This document shows, in pieces, positions 37,893 through 49,700 of a stretch of DNA of 64,000 nucleotides (within the stretch, counting starts at the first letter, position 1; every line of letters begins with the position of its first letter). This DNA is from Strigops habroptila (taxonomy: Eukaryota > Chordata > Aves > Psittaciformes > Psittacidae), in NCBI RefSeq assembly GCF_004027225.2, contig NC_044297.2, positions 3,988,047 through 4,052,046 of the forward strand. Direction: 5' to 3'. Both the position numbers and the translations under genes were made by a program. The notes below the pieces were generated by a model. That model ran no database searches and was not told the DNA's origin. It saw only the letters and a list, made by a program, of their open reading frames with translations.

Positions 37893-39216
37893 CTGAAATA
37901 AAAAGTATAAGGCATATCGTATTCCACAGAGATATTCCCTGTTTTCCAAACAGTTTGCACGCACTCAGCTAGTCTGTCTTTCACTAAGTCTGATGAGATT
38001 CTTCCAAGGACGTCACTTCGTTTCTATAAATTACCTAAAGAGTGAGATTTTCAGATGAGCCCAGAAGCACTGATGCTGTCAACGTTCAGTAAAAGTGGCT
38101 TTCTGAGTCCCAGGCTCATTTGAAAACCCCAGTCCAAAAGCTTGTGTCTTGTCTGTGGAGTACCTGACACAGGGACTCTTGAGGAGCCGAGCAATACTCC
38201 CAGATTATTACAGTAAAACAAATGAAGTACTGCCTATAAAGGGAGGAGGTGAGCTTTACAACACTGAGCACTGAGGATCTACACAATAAATTACTGCCTA
38301 TAAAGGGAGGGTGTGAGCATTAAAGCACTGAGGAGCTACACAAACACTGACCTCTAACAAATAAATCCAGGCACAACTTAATTCGTTGTGGAAATGCACA
38401 ATTTTGCTGTAGTACAAATATCTTACAATATATTCTCATACATTCTACCTTCCTAATTTATTTGATAGTTTATAGGAATTTAAAGAGACACTGGAACTAC
38501 ACTGAAAAACAAACATGAAGCTATACAAAAACATCTTCTGAGTACATATCCTTGCCCCATCACAGAAGGACATAAAATGAATGAACATAACACAAGGATT
38601 AAGCAAGCGGAGAGATTATGTTGGATTATGCAGGCAATGAAAGCAGTGCTGAGCAGAGTCGTAGCTGATCTTACAGGACACATCCAGTATTTCATGTACC
38701 TTTCCTTAAGTATCCCAACCTTGACTTTCAGTAACACCACGCAATTGCAGCATTAGACATTGAAAATACCAGACTACGTGCCATACACACAGAACTTCAG
38801 CATCAGTATTTGTACAATGTGGTTTTGCAATGGTTAGTAGAAGTTACAGCAGTTTTCCACTTATTCTATTTTTACTATCTCTACATTGTAATCCAAAGCA
38901 TTTAAGAAGAACACGTGGATAATCAAATGGCACATGTTGTAACTGCAAAGGTTATTTGCAAATTCATGATAATCCATGTATTTTTCATACAAGAAACTTC
39001 ATCTATTGTAGAAATAAAATGTTTTAATGGCTGAAAAGTTTTAATTGCTGCAATGTTTTCCTGCATTTCAAAAAGTGTACTAAGTCTATCTTGAGCAAGG
39101 TGCAACAACATAGTTATTCTAGCTAAAGCCCTTTTCAGCAGGTACCTGGCAATCAAGTGAAGTGGTAAAGCAAAGCTAGATGCAAAAGTTGAAGTGAGAA
39201 TTAGGTTAATACTTAC
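37893..39216 (-). other. BNIP3L: BNIP3L intron 5
   Basis: The intron runs from donor GTAAGT at 39216 to acceptor TTTCAG ending at 37893. It contains a 64-bp imperfect tandem duplication at 38228-38345 and no coding sequence that I can see. Confidence 0.85.
38228..38345. repeat. 64-bp imperfect tandem duplication
   Basis: The sequence 'tactgcctataaagggagg' begins at 38228 and again at 38292. The rest of each unit also matches (gtgagc, then tta or att with aca/aagcactga, gaggatctacacaa versus gaggagctacacaa), with a few substitutions and small deletions in the second unit. It sits within BNIP3L intron 5. The divergence shows it is not a very recent event. Confidence 0.88.
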
Positions 39217-39366
39217 CCTAGTCCCAAAGCCAAAACATGAGATATGAACAGAGATGGAATGAAAACCTTAAGAAATTCTGCAGAGAAAATGCCACCTTTT
39301 TTCATTGCTCCACTTTTTCTCATACTTAAAGACACTGAACGTTTGGGATGTCTGAAATGAAATTCC
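39217..39366 (-). CDS. BNIP3L: BNIP3L coding exon 5 (transmembrane exon)
   Basis: This exon encodes residues 151-201 (both end codons are split). After [19 protein letters not shown] comes the transmembrane segment: [20 protein letters not shown], roughly residues 182-201, with S193, H194, A197 and G201 on the dimerisation face described for BNIP3-family helices. The conserved basic stretch before it helps define the outer-membrane anchor. The acceptor is TTTCAG|GGAA and the donor GG|GTAAGT; phase agrees with the exons on both sides. Compared with human, I192 replaces Leu. Confidence 0.97.
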
Positions 39367-39418
39367 CTGAAAGAAGAGGGAAAGAGGGGGAAAAAATCCA
39401 GTAAGATTTTTGTCTTTC

Positions 39419-39440
39419 CTTTTTTTTTTTTTTTTTTTTG
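39419..39440. repeat. Poly(T) tract
   Basis: About 21 consecutive T on the plus strand (A-tract in BNIP3L transcript sense) lie in BNIP3L intron 4, about 55 bases before exon 5. No retroposon body or target-site duplication is evident next to it. Confidence 0.9.
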
Positions 39441-40139
39441 CACACAAATGCACAGATCTCTGCAGGAACATTGTTTTTTAAGTACAAAGAGCTAAAGATC
39501 CCTTACATGGAGTAAGGAATCAAAGAGAATAGTAGGAGGGATTGTGGAGAGACCACTTACACAGACAGTATAGAGACAAGGGGAGCAGTAGCTGAAGAGA
39601 GAGAGGTAGGTCCGAGAGAGGGAATTTCAGGATGTGATTTGTTAGCAAGAGCCTCATTTTTTGTTCCAAACAGAGAGACAGAAGTCTGCCAGATTTAGAC
39701 AGCATCCTCTCTTTTAATAAAAATGCTTTGCATTCAAGGATCTCAACGTTTCCCCTTCCGTGGATGAACATTACATATTTTACATAGAAAGAAAAAAAGG
39801 TACAGAGAATTTAGGAGACTTGCTCAACACTATTCCATTCAATAAGCCAAACTAAATGCCATAAGTCCCAACTCCAAGTCCCCAGCTCTTCCAATAATTA
39901 TAATTTTGTCAAGAAACCTGGTAATCAGCTTGCTGTGGACTGATGTTACTTTTAATAAAAAGGTAATTCTGTTGCTATTAAGATTTCCATACTTCATTGT
40001 TTTGACTTTTTGTAGCCTCCCCAAAGAGAAAGCTTTTTCCAATATGATCTTATTTGGAGAGCCAGAGTAATTCCATGCAACTTAGGATTCTTCTCTCCTT
40101 CATATAAAAGAATATTCATTAATATAGTGTTTAACTTAC

Positions 40140-40243
40140 TTGGGAGGAATGTTTTCAGGCCTACTTGACCAGTCTGACACCCAGTCAGCACTTTTCTTCA
40201 AAACTTCCAATTCTTTCTCTCCTTCTACTGCTTCTTCTTCAGA
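40140..40243 (-). CDS. BNIP3L: BNIP3L coding exon 4 (BH3-like region)
   Basis: The exon encodes residues 117-150 plus two bases of codon 151. It begins with an acidic stretch ([13 protein letters not shown]) and continues into [20 protein letters not shown], the weak BH3-like region of BNIP3L at about residues 131-150. The acceptor is TTTTCAG|TCTG; the donor AA|GTAAGT splits Lys151, which is completed by the first G of exon 5. The region is near-identical to human apart from conservative changes (A121, L128, V130). Confidence 0.95.
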
Positions 40244-41962
40244 CTGAAAATACACATGGGACAAGCCTTGTAACACTCAATTAGCTCCTCCTTATGGTGT
40301 TAAACTGAGAGCGACAACAACAGTGCTAAAATGATAAGCACCAAATGGTGGCACCTGATAAATGAGGAAGTGTTCTTGGGCTACTGATTATTTAGAAGAG
40401 ATTTTATTATGCTAACAGGAGGATCTGCACAAGTCAGTATACCACAAACGTTATTCCCATATGTAGGGCTTTCACATCATTCTAAGTTACTTGGGTTTTA
40501 ACCAAAAAAATTATTCTTTTAATCCTAAATGTAATAAACCAGCATTATGTAAAAAGTATTCACGTTTCCACAAATGGCAAAAACTTGCAGTTGATGGCAT
40601 TTGATTTAAAGCATACAGAGTGTGGCTAAAGCACAGAAAGACAGCCAAATAAAAGGATTTAGAAACAGTATTTGAACTTTAAATGTGTTATTAGCTGTTT
40701 AAAATGTATATTACTTGCAACTAGCAGCTTCTACTGGGTGCATTCCAGATGCAGCAGGGAAAGGCAAGTACTCACTACACAACTACTAGTTGTCTTGATC
40801 CAAAGATTTAATGCTACATCATTAGATGCAAGTGTTACCACATAGGAAAAAAATAAAAGAGACTAGAAAACACCACTGACTTTGGTACAAACTCCTCCTT
40901 TGCGTTAAAACAATTTCCTGAGCTACCCCTAGCAAACTAAACCACTTAACATTAAAGCAAAAACCATACCAAACCCAGGAGTCATCAAATACGACAGTCA
41001 CAAAAGACCAACAACTTCACTCAAATCCCTGTGGCTCTACAGGGCAGAGCTGAAATAGTCCTACTGTTCAGCCAGGTCTTTGACAGAATTAAATGCAAGG
41101 TTTCATTCTTCCAGGAATGCTTTTTATTTATACTGCTGAAGACAGCAAATTCTATTAAATGATAAAACTAAGAGTTCAGCATTAGTCTCGTCTCAGTTTG
41201 TATTATGGCAATTACTCACTGCCATGTGAGCTGACTATCTGTAAAGCAATAAACTGAACCCCCTGAAATCCTGTGCAGAAATATAAACATTCCAAAGAAA
41301 ACAGGTTTGACACACACAGTGCAGTGTTAGACAATAATATGACTGCTACTAAGCAGAGCAATTCTCAACTTTAGAGATGGAGCCTCATTTTTCCTCTCAC
41401 TTCAAAGCTACTAATCTCTACAAGTCAATACAGAATATAAGCCTAAATGAAGTTTGCTAACCCTGACCTGTGGCTAAAAATAATTGTTCTGGAATGTGTT
41501 TTAATTTAATTTAACTCCTTAAAAGATAATTTAAATTAACATAAACCTGACTGCACAGAAATTATTTACTATCCCCATTTACAGGAAGGTACTATATAAA
41601 TTTCTAATAAAAAAAGACCGAGTTAAAACCTGCAAAAATAAAGTATAAGACAAGTAAACAGCATTACCCCAATGACTAAGGTACATCCCCAAATTTTGAT
41701 TGAATAAAATTCATTTGCTTGTCCTGCAGCTTACAGCCAAGTTTAGGGTCTCAGAATGAAAAATGAAATTTGCTATCGAACTGTTTAATGCATTTTTGAC
41801 ACATAAAATATATAACATCTTAGAACTTCTGACACAACAGAGCTTGCTCTACCCCTCAAGTATTCCCAATGCTGATTTATACAAACACACGATCTGTATA
41901 CAATATCCACAATTGAAAACATTTTAAAATTCATGTATTTTAAAGGTTAATAAAGAAAATAC
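40244..41962 (-). other. BNIP3L: BNIP3L intron 3
   Basis: A/T-rich intron between the phase-0 donor CAG|GTATTT and acceptor TTTTCAG. I see no additional exon, repeat family or RNA gene in it. Confidence 0.85.
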
Positions 41963-42035
41963 CTGAGAACTACTGTCTTTACTTGTGTGCATTTCCACAT
42001 CAAAAGTTATCTGTCCATCTTCTTGAGGTGAAGGG
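41963..42035 (-). CDS. BNIP3L: BNIP3L coding exon 3
   Basis: A 73-base exon encodes residues 92-116: Ser92 (split codon) then PSPQEDGQITFDVEMHTSKD and SSSQ. It is a conserved linker, serine-rich and acidic, between the LIR-bearing N-terminus and the BH3-like region. It was located by matching the known BNIP3L protein; acceptor TTTAG|C and donor CAG|GTATTT fit, and the phase closes to 0. Human differs by Ile-Met and a few residues near the end. Confidence 0.95.
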
Positions 42036-43754
42036 CTAAAGAGAAATTGATTTTGTTATGTCATTTTGTCATAACACACTGTCGCCTAAAGAGTCATTAG
42101 TGTAAACAGCATCTCAGCTGAATCATTTCCACATGCACTTCTGCACACTATTCCTGTGAGGTACAGACCACCCTTCAGATCAAACGTATCAGTATTAGAA
42201 AGTCCTCCAAACCCTCCCATCTTTTCATTTTTTTCCCCCCATTTTTAATCCTACCTTTCTCAACCAGCTCGACCAACCTCCCACTGAAGCAAAGAAAGCA
42301 CTGACCAAAACTGCCACACAAAATCTGCAGATCCCTTATTTCTTTCAGGTAACGCTGCCAGCATTGTGAATTATACCTCTTTTTGTATCCTTACAAGCAG
42401 AAACATCACACATGAAAAAACCTTTTAATGCTTGGCAAGAATATATATTTCCTGTTAGCCTCTCCTCGAGTATTAAACATTTAGCAATCCACTTGAGAAA
42501 TTAATCAACTATCGCACCTCAACTGACCAAACACTCAACTCAACTGACCAAACACTGAACTCAAGTCATGAACAAGACAAAATGCAGCATGATGCACCAG
42601 TGTAGGTGTCTCATTAAAATGCTAAAGGCATCTTTTTAATGTGACTTAAGCTTTCACGAAAAAGGTGTATTTTAGAAATATCCACAAGAGAACCCAAACT
42701 ACCGCACTTCAGAGCAATTTACTCTGTGAGAAGAACGCAAAATATTTCTTGATTGTTACTTCACCTGTCAAAAGCGGAAAAGAATTACCCAAAAGTTAAC
42801 AAGTGGAAAATTAAGTTTAAAAAAGAAAAAAGGAATCTCTCTTCATTCACTTAAAACGTGGGTAATAACTGAAAATCCTCTGCTAGTAAAAGAATCTACA
42901 CGACCATTCCTGGCTGAACTGGAAAGCAGTCTACTACCGACAGCTCTGACAGCTCGTTTCTTAGCAACAAAGATGTAACAAATTTTGTTTTCTATAAATG
43001 TAACCATTCTATTTTAAATACTCGTATGGATTATTTTCAAACAGTGTACTACATTCAGTCATTAAATCAGGCCTAACTGCTTTTAAATATCTTTTATATC
43101 TATCAACCACTTTTGTAGGCTACCCAGTAGACATGACAGTTAGACAGCATTCACCCAGCAAAATCAAGGCAGGCACAAGCAGAAGGCAGCTAAAATTATA
43201 TCTAAAAACTGCACAAGGATTTCCAAACTGCCCCAAAACATCCTAGAAAAAAGGCATAATAAACACAGAAGAATATCATAATGCTCACATGTGCCTTGAA
43301 GGACTATATTGTTAGGCAAGAAATATTTTGCTTTCACAGGAGAAAAAGCAGATCATTGAAATCAAGGAGTACAAATTCTGAGGATGTTTTTTCTGTTAAG
43401 TCCAGTGATACATTATGTTTGACTAAACATAAAGCACACGTACATTAACATTATTATTGATGAGCCAGTAAAATCAGGTATTTTTTACACCACATGTGAT
43501 TTATGACAACATGAAATTGAACTGTGATGTTGAGGTGACTTTCCAGCTCCTGGATTCCTCAGCTTTCTGTGTAGCAACGATCAACTTTTCAAATCAGACG
43601 TCTTATTTAATAGCCAGTTAGCATGAGCCAGCAAGTACCCCAAATCCTGGAGCACGACAAACTTAAGCCTGAGAAAAAGCTTTATGCCCCCATGAACATC
43701 TACAGGATAAAAACCTGCTATAAATTGCAGGCAGGACAGCAAACATTTCTTTAC
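42036..43754 (-). other. BNIP3L: BNIP3L intron 2
   Basis: The intron separates the N-terminal exon 2 from exon 3 (donor CAG|GTAAAG, acceptor TTTAG). Besides the 21-bp duplication I see only A/T-rich unique sequence. Confidence 0.85.
42520..42560. repeat. 21-bp tandem duplication
   Basis: 'caactgaccaaacact' occurs at 42520-42535 and again at 42541-42556, separated by 'caact', so the period is 21. It lies in BNIP3L intron 2 and is a small local duplication without other context. Confidence 0.85.
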
Positions 43755-43941
43755 CTGTCACAGTGGGAACTACCTCTCGAACTGCTCTGTCCTGATTCAT
43801 GCTGGGCGTCCAGGAGAATTTTTTCCATGTCTCCATTGTGGATGGAGGATGATGACGGGACATGCTCCAGACCTCCGTTTTTCCCATTGCCATTATCGTT
43901 GCTATTGCCATTGCCATTCATCTGTAACTCCACCCAGGAAC
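43755..43941 (-). CDS. BNIP3L: BNIP3L coding exon 2 (LIR motif)
   Basis: This exon encodes residues 30-91 plus two bases. It opens with SSWVELQMN, containing the LC3-interacting region W32-V-E-L35 with two serines directly before it; these serines are known phosphosites tuning LC3/GABARAP binding in mammals. It then carries the Asn/Gly-rich [20 protein letters not shown] and the conserved [20 protein letters not shown] block. The acceptor is CCAACAG|GT and the donor GACAG|GTAAAG. The LIR is fully conserved, so the protein should act as a mitophagy receptor. Confidence 0.97.
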
Positions 43942-46900
43942 CTGTTGGGCCAGCCAGACACCATTTCATTAAAAACCCATCTCAAGTTTATCAATTACAC
44001 ACAGAAACAAACATGAACATGGTGAATTCTGATAACATACACTGCTACTGGTGAGAAAACTCATAAACATGTTCTGCCGGCAAGAGCAACACGTTTCTTT
44101 CTCTTTCATCAACAAGAGCACCCCTAAGAAGTTACATTTTGTTGCTACCTACCTCCAGAGCTAGTCAAATATGTCCCCTCTCTCCTCAAATATTAATACT
44201 TCAATAGGCCATGTTTCTCTCTGCAGTTTGAAGCTTCAACTACCTATGTATCACTCCATTACATTGGTCACCCACTTCCCTTGTTCTATTTCTACATTCC
44301 TTTTTGAAACAACATTTTCGAGTGCTAGTCCCCAACTATACAAGTCCCCACCTGCTATTTTGTATTCTCCTTCTCTCTACTTCCAAAGGCCCCGAATCAA
44401 ATCCTGATTTTCACACACACCAGGCAGGCTGCCATTCTCAGCCCTCAGCCAACTTTCTCAGCCCCGGCCCTCTAACAAACATCTCCCACCTCTCCTATCC
44501 TACCACAACTTGAACCATTAGATGCCTGGAGCAGGCATTATGTTTCCTTACAGAGCTGAAGTACCATGCTGACGTACATTTCATTACAGCTGGATTAAAA
44601 GATTTCACTGCTATGAAGCCAAAATGAAGAACTGAGTAGCAGGAGAAATGCAGAGCTCTCACATGTAATAACAGTTAATAAATTCTATGCCATTACTTCA
44701 GCCTCTTCCCACCTCCCTTCTTTCAATTTCCTTAGAGACAGCTCTACAGCCTAAGAGTTGAGATTTACTGGTGTGTCCTCTCCTTTTTTTTTTGTAGTTA
44801 TGCCTATGGGATTTTCATGTGTGCACTGAGATTTGACAAAAGAGCAAGAGTGTATCTTGAATGATAAAAGTGGCTGCCAAGAAGATCATATACTCTGCGA
44901 TAAGGTTGAGGATTTTGATTTTTGGTTTTAAATGTCTTTACTTGCATTTTATGTGCATATTAACTAAATGCAAAACAGCATTTACCTGTATGTTCAGTAG
45001 TGACACGTTTCAATTGGAAACAAAGAGGTTTCAAAAACATTCTTAATTCATAAACATATTATTTAATATCATGAAAGGTAAAGATAGAGACTTCTACTGC
45101 TCTATCTGTTCCAAGTATTTAAATGCACTCCATATCCAAATGCAATTCCAACCTCCTCATCAAGACATATAGGAAGAATCATTTGGCCATACAGCCACTC
45201 CACCAGCCGTGATTATGGAAGGAAAGATCTCCAACTTCTCAAAAGCACACTGTTTTCAATGCAACATGACTTCTTGCTATCAGTCAGATGTATATTATGT
45301 CATCACAATTCCTGTGTAATTTAATTTACGCCACACGCAGCTTTCAGGGGCTTTGTGTTTGGTTGATTTTTTTATTTTCTAGTGTTCTGACATCTTCATC
45401 ACAGAGGTAAAAATATTTAAGAAAGCAAAGAAAGCCTAAAGACACACACAAAAAAAAAAAAGTTGAAACTACTTTGTAAATGTTATTTGCACAGGTTCTA
45501 AACTGTAACACTGATTCCTTGACTCCTGACACGTACTTCAGAGTGCCTGCACTTAGTTTTTTATTTTTGATAGCAAAGTTTTGGCTCTGGGAACTTTATC
45601 AGTGACACAGGAAGGGATGTATGTCACGAGGAGTTCATCTACTTTCAACTTGATTTTGTGAAGCTGAAACAGAAATAGAGTTTATACTTAGTACCAATTA
45701 TTAACTACACCATTATACTGATGACCATGGAAGCATCATAAAGAGTCCTGGTGGTTTACAGTCTGGTTTCCCCAAGCTGTATTCACAAACAAGGTATTTA
45801 AGGTGTGCACAGAGCTCCTGTGCACAAGCACACAATGTACACAAACTCTGTACTACATATCTTCTCAGATAATGAAGTGTTTACTGTGAGAAGGCAGCCT
45901 TTGCTCACACTTGTCAGCACGAGTCACAGACTGTATTATTCCAGATTTATGCTGAGTGCTGGTGTCTAAACTTCTAAATAAAAAGGCCATGCCGTAAGAA
46001 CTACATCAGGAAGGCAGATTTGCCTTGTGGCAACACCTTCACATCAAGAGGCCACACCTGCAGAAAAGCATGTGGCAGCTGCAGTTAGAAGACAGGCCAG
46101 AATGCTCCCACTTTGGAGCAGTGAGCATCTCCTGGGAGAATTAAAACGCTCAGGATCTGCGAAGATATCTATTATAAAAAAATCAGCAGTGAGTGACAAA
46201 CAATGTGTAAAGAACAGAGGGCGAAGGGGCAGGGGGATGTCCTCCTGACACCACAATGGAAACCCAGCAGAAGATGAACAAAACTGGTTGCTCTAGTATG
46301 TAGCTACTAAAGACACCTACTAAGATTACGCACAAATAAAACCTTAATTAACGTTTACCCAGTCTGACAAAACTTAACGTTTATCTAAAACATCTTGTGG
46401 CCATACGAGGAAGAACACTGAAACTGTGAGTAAAGAGTCCCAACAAGTTGAGCAGCAGTTTACATGGCAAGAGGCACGTTCTCCATCTGACCTCACTTTT
46501 AATGAGTCAAAATACATCCAATGAAGTGTAATCTGACATCAAGCTAAAACATGCTACATACTCCCACTGGCAGTCACAACCGGTTTGGGAGAAGGAGCCA
46601 GAAAGCCCATGCAGTTTCAAAGACTGATTAGAGGGATATAAATCTCTGCTTCTTTGAAAAGATGCACAGGAATATATGTGAGAATAAGCTGCCCAAGTAA
46701 TAGAGAGCAGTTTCTGCCCCAAGCTTTTTCCAGAACTAAGGAAGTTACATTAACCACCCACATGAGAACTCTTGATTATATTAAATATAATTAAATTTCT
46801 ACTTGACAGTAAAATGGGAAATGTGATCGAATTAAGAGTGGGAGAATTAAGAGATGTGGTGGCATTCTCCTCCCTTCACAAATCACATAACACACACTTC

Positions 46901-49247
46901 GGAAGAACAAACAAACAAACCCCACAACTGTTTATATGAATGGTGTTTTTCTCCAAAATTGTCTGAATTTTGGCCATCCTCCAAGGCTAATTATTTCTCT
47001 ATGAACTGATACACACAGACTTTAATTACATGTTTTTCCATAACTGATGGACTGTTTAAACAACAGTAGCTAAATGGGGGGGGGGGGGGGAAGAGTGGTC
47101 TCATTTTGTTTATTCACTCTGTGATTTCACTTGGGTGGTTGGGGTGGAGATATCAAGGACAACACATAAATTATACATACACATACACATTTTATATATA
47201 AAAAAATACTTCAAACTAGCAGCTCACACAAAGTCTAAGCCATGGTCAACTTGAATAAACTAAGAAATCTCACTGCGACAATGAAGTACAGCATTTAAAA
47301 ATAATAAAAGAGAGAAAGAAGAACAGAAAGCTGTTCAAATTCCTATAATGGTAATTATTAAACAGATTTTCCATGACAGAGCTAGATGGGTTCCTGCCTA
47401 AGGTGGGATTTCTTCTTTTTGTCAATATGTAACAGAGCTTTATAATAATTAAAATATAGGAAGCATCCAGAACTCCCAGAGCATACAAGCTTGCTTGCTT
47501 TTTTAAGAACTCAACCAAGTTCAGTTACCAGTTTTACTCCCAGGTCTCCTGACCTTCGATTCAAGTGCTTTGAATCTTTGAATGAAAGGCCCTAAACACA
47601 CACAAATGACATACAGAACCAAATGAGTAAGTGTCTAAGCTCATTAGCTTGAAAAAAAATCACTGAAAAGTTTATGTAATGACAGAAAATATACCTATAA
47701 CACCAAAGCATTGTGGAGCAGCTGAGCACTGAAAGCAGCACTAAGCCTACGTGGAGCTGATAGGTTGCATTTGTTTTGTTCTCAGAGCACAGACTATCGA
47801 GTATTTCCTCTCATACCTTGTGCTCATCACCTTCAGTAATCATATTGATTTAGCTAAGCCTCTACATGCCAATCCAGCAATAAGACCTACGTGAGCAGAT
47901 CCAGCGCAGGCTTACGGTGCGCTCATCTCTTGTTGCTCCTATCTTACAGCAGACTAACACATCCCGCTGAGTAAGTTAACAGAAAACAGAAAGGAAATAT
48001 TAAAATATAGAAGCATCAAAGCTCACGATTTCTAGAGCATCGAGTTAGGCACTGGGCATGTTGCAACTTTAAGTGTAATCGTTATTTAAGTATGTTAACA
48101 GCCCTGAATAATTTGCTAAAATACCTATTTGACTCAGGTGAACGTTGCTGTAAGCTGCTCTCCTTATCACAAGGTGTAGCATTACCACAACACAAAAGCA
48201 GTGTTACGAAATCGGCACAGTTTATTCTTCTTCAATACAATTCCCACTGAGTTACAGGAGATCAACCAGCCAATATATTTCGTGGTCAGTTAAAACTTCA
48301 TTGTAAACCACGAAGGTAACAGTTAATCATTAATGCAATTTATTCACCTCTCCAACTGCAGTATCCTTAATAATTACAAACAAATGAAAGGACACACTGA
48401 AGTAGCTGTTTAAAACGAGGGAAAAGCATCTGCCAAGTAAGTACGAGAGCCTACACAAAAACCAGCCCTACCAGTGTTATCCTAGGAACAAAAGGATGCA
48501 GCAGAGCAGCTGACATAGATGCCGGATATAGAGGAAAATAGCTCACGTCAGTGGTATTGACTCAGCCACTGAATAAACTCATTCCCACAGTCACGCTCCT
48601 CCCCCTACCCTGCTGTATCCCCATCTTAGCTGCTAACACCAGCCACCGAATAAACTCAGTTTAACCACGAAACAAACCTGCTCCTGCTCTCCTCGGCTCG
48701 CACCGAGCCACAGCTGTAGCTCCTTCCTAAGGCTGCGCTGCCGTGGCCATGTCACCTCAGCCCCACCGACTGCCACCTCAGCCGCCAGCACTCCGGTGAG
48801 GAGCGGCGCGGCCACGGGATCCGCCAGCCACGGCCCTCACCCCATTTCTGGCGCGCAGCCGCCTCCACAGAGCTCCCTCCACTTTCCCAGCCCCGCATCC
48901 GGCGGCTCCCGCTGCCCCAGCGCTCGGAGCTCCGCGGACACCCCGCTCCCAGCCCCGCTTCCCGCCGGGCCCCCCTCAGGCCGCGCCGCCCGCCCTGGGC
49001 CCCCTCAGGCCGCGCAGCCCGCCTTTTCCTCACAGCCCCCCGGGCGGACGCAGCCGAACCAATTACACCCGTCCCGCCGCCGCCGATTGGCCCCGGCGGC
49101 TCTCGCGGCCCCGTCCTCCGCCAATCGCGGGCCGGGAAAGGGAGCAAAGGGGGGGGGGAAAAAAGGGGTCGCGGCCCGCAAGCAGCCCCTCACGGCCCCG
49201 GCCTCCCCCCACCCCGCGCCCCTCAGGCGAGCGGCGGCCGCACTCAC
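43942..49247 (-). other. BNIP3L: BNIP3L intron 1
   Basis: A 5.3-kb intron between the first and second coding exons. Its first 450 bases belong to the CpG island and hold three CCAAT boxes (49059-49063, 49086-49090 on the minus strand, 49121-49125). It also contains a 14-base G run at 47078-47091 and a TA/CA-rich tract near 47172-47203. The scattered short open frames in it are not conserved with anything I know. Confidence 0.8.
47078..47091. repeat. Poly(G) tract
   Basis: A run of about 14 G on the plus strand (C in transcript sense) lies in BNIP3L intron 1. A run of this length is prone to length error in sequencing and could form a G-rich structure. Confidence 0.85.
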
Positions 49248-49335
49248 TGTTGAGGCCCGGCTCGGTGTGCGTCCCCTCAGCCGGCGGGTTGTTGTTGTTG
49301 TTGTGCTGCTGCGGCGGCTCCTGAGGGCTGGACAT
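49248..49335 (-). CDS. BNIP3L: BNIP3L/NIX coding exon 1
   Basis: This exon encodes residues 1-29 of BNIP3L (NIX), an outer mitochondrial membrane receptor that recruits LC3/GABARAP to remove mitochondria, for example during red-cell maturation and hypoxia. It begins MSSPQEPPQQH, followed by five Asn (an AAC-rich repeat) and ends GLN before a split Ser codon at donor A|GTGAGT. The start ATG has a strong context (GCCGCC before it). With exons 2-6 the reading frame closes at 216 residues, against 219 in human; the difference lies in this variable N-terminus. There is no upstream in-frame ATG in the leader. The six exons together account for the whole protein with no frameshift. Confidence 0.96.
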
Positions 49336-49467
49336 GGCGGCGGCTGAGGTGACTTGAGGAGCCGCTGGGGCTGGGACAACAACAAACAACCCCGGACTCC
49401 GCTCCTGGCCCGGCCACCCCCCCCTTCCCTCCCCTCCCTCCCTCCCCTACCCCGCCTACTCCCGCAC

Positions 49468-49579
49468 TGCGCATGCGCGGCTCGCGCCGCGCCCCGCCCT
49501 CTGCCGCCTGCGCACGCGCCGCCCACCATGGCGCTCCCCGTGCTCGCGCACGTCCAGCCGCCGCCGCCGCGCGTGCGCC
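49468..49579. promoter_or_regulatory. Three NRF1-type sites
   Basis: GCGCATGCGC at 49469-49478 is the exact NRF1 palindrome. GCGCACGCGC at 49510-49519 and the reverse complement of the same core at 49569-49578 are close matches. All lie 130-250 bases upstream of the BNIP3L start codon. NRF1 is a master regulator of nuclear genes for mitochondria, so three sites at a mitophagy gene promoter make sense, although GC-rich islands raise the chance of random matches. Confidence 0.6.
49549..49553 (-). promoter_or_regulatory. Hypoxia-response core (ACGTG)
   Basis: On the minus strand the sequence reads GGACGTGCGCGAG, containing the HIF core RCGTG, about 215 bases upstream of the start codon. BNIP3L is a known HIF target in mammals. 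A second ACGTG, on the plus strand, lies at 49962-49966 followed directly by CACGG. The pentamer is short, so function is inferred from family knowledge. Confidence 0.4.
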
Positions 49580-49700
49580 GGGCAGGCCCGTGAGGGGAGA
49601 AAAAAGGCGGGAGCGCGGTGAGGGCCGTGAGGTGCCGGTTCTCATCTCCCCCCGGGATACGCGGTTTGCAGGCGCCGGCCCTCCCCACACAGCGCTCTAG

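Larger units (their letters stand above)
48780..49700 (-). promoter_or_regulatory. BNIP3L: CpG-island promoter of BNIP3L
   Basis: About 0.9 kb of very GC- and CpG-rich sequence surrounds the BNIP3L first exon, in sharp contrast to the A/T-rich flanks. There is no TATA box. Upstream of the ATG it carries three NRF1-type palindromes (49468-49579) and a hypoxia-type ACGTG core on the minus strand at 49549-49553; downstream, in intron 1, it carries three CCAAT boxes. This is the layout of a broad housekeeping promoter that can still be induced. Exact start sites are not determinable here. Confidence 0.85.

Noticed and set aside
48796-49347. A 183-residue plus-strand frame in the CpG island
   Set aside because: Low-complexity Pro/Ala/Ser/Arg translation of GC-rich DNA with no domain; it is antisense to BNIP3L exon 1.
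49336-49389. In-frame N-terminal extension of BNIP3L (FVVVPAPAAP...)
   Set aside because: The frame is open upstream, but the first codon at 49389 is TTG, not ATG. The ATG at 49335 has a strong context and matches the family start.
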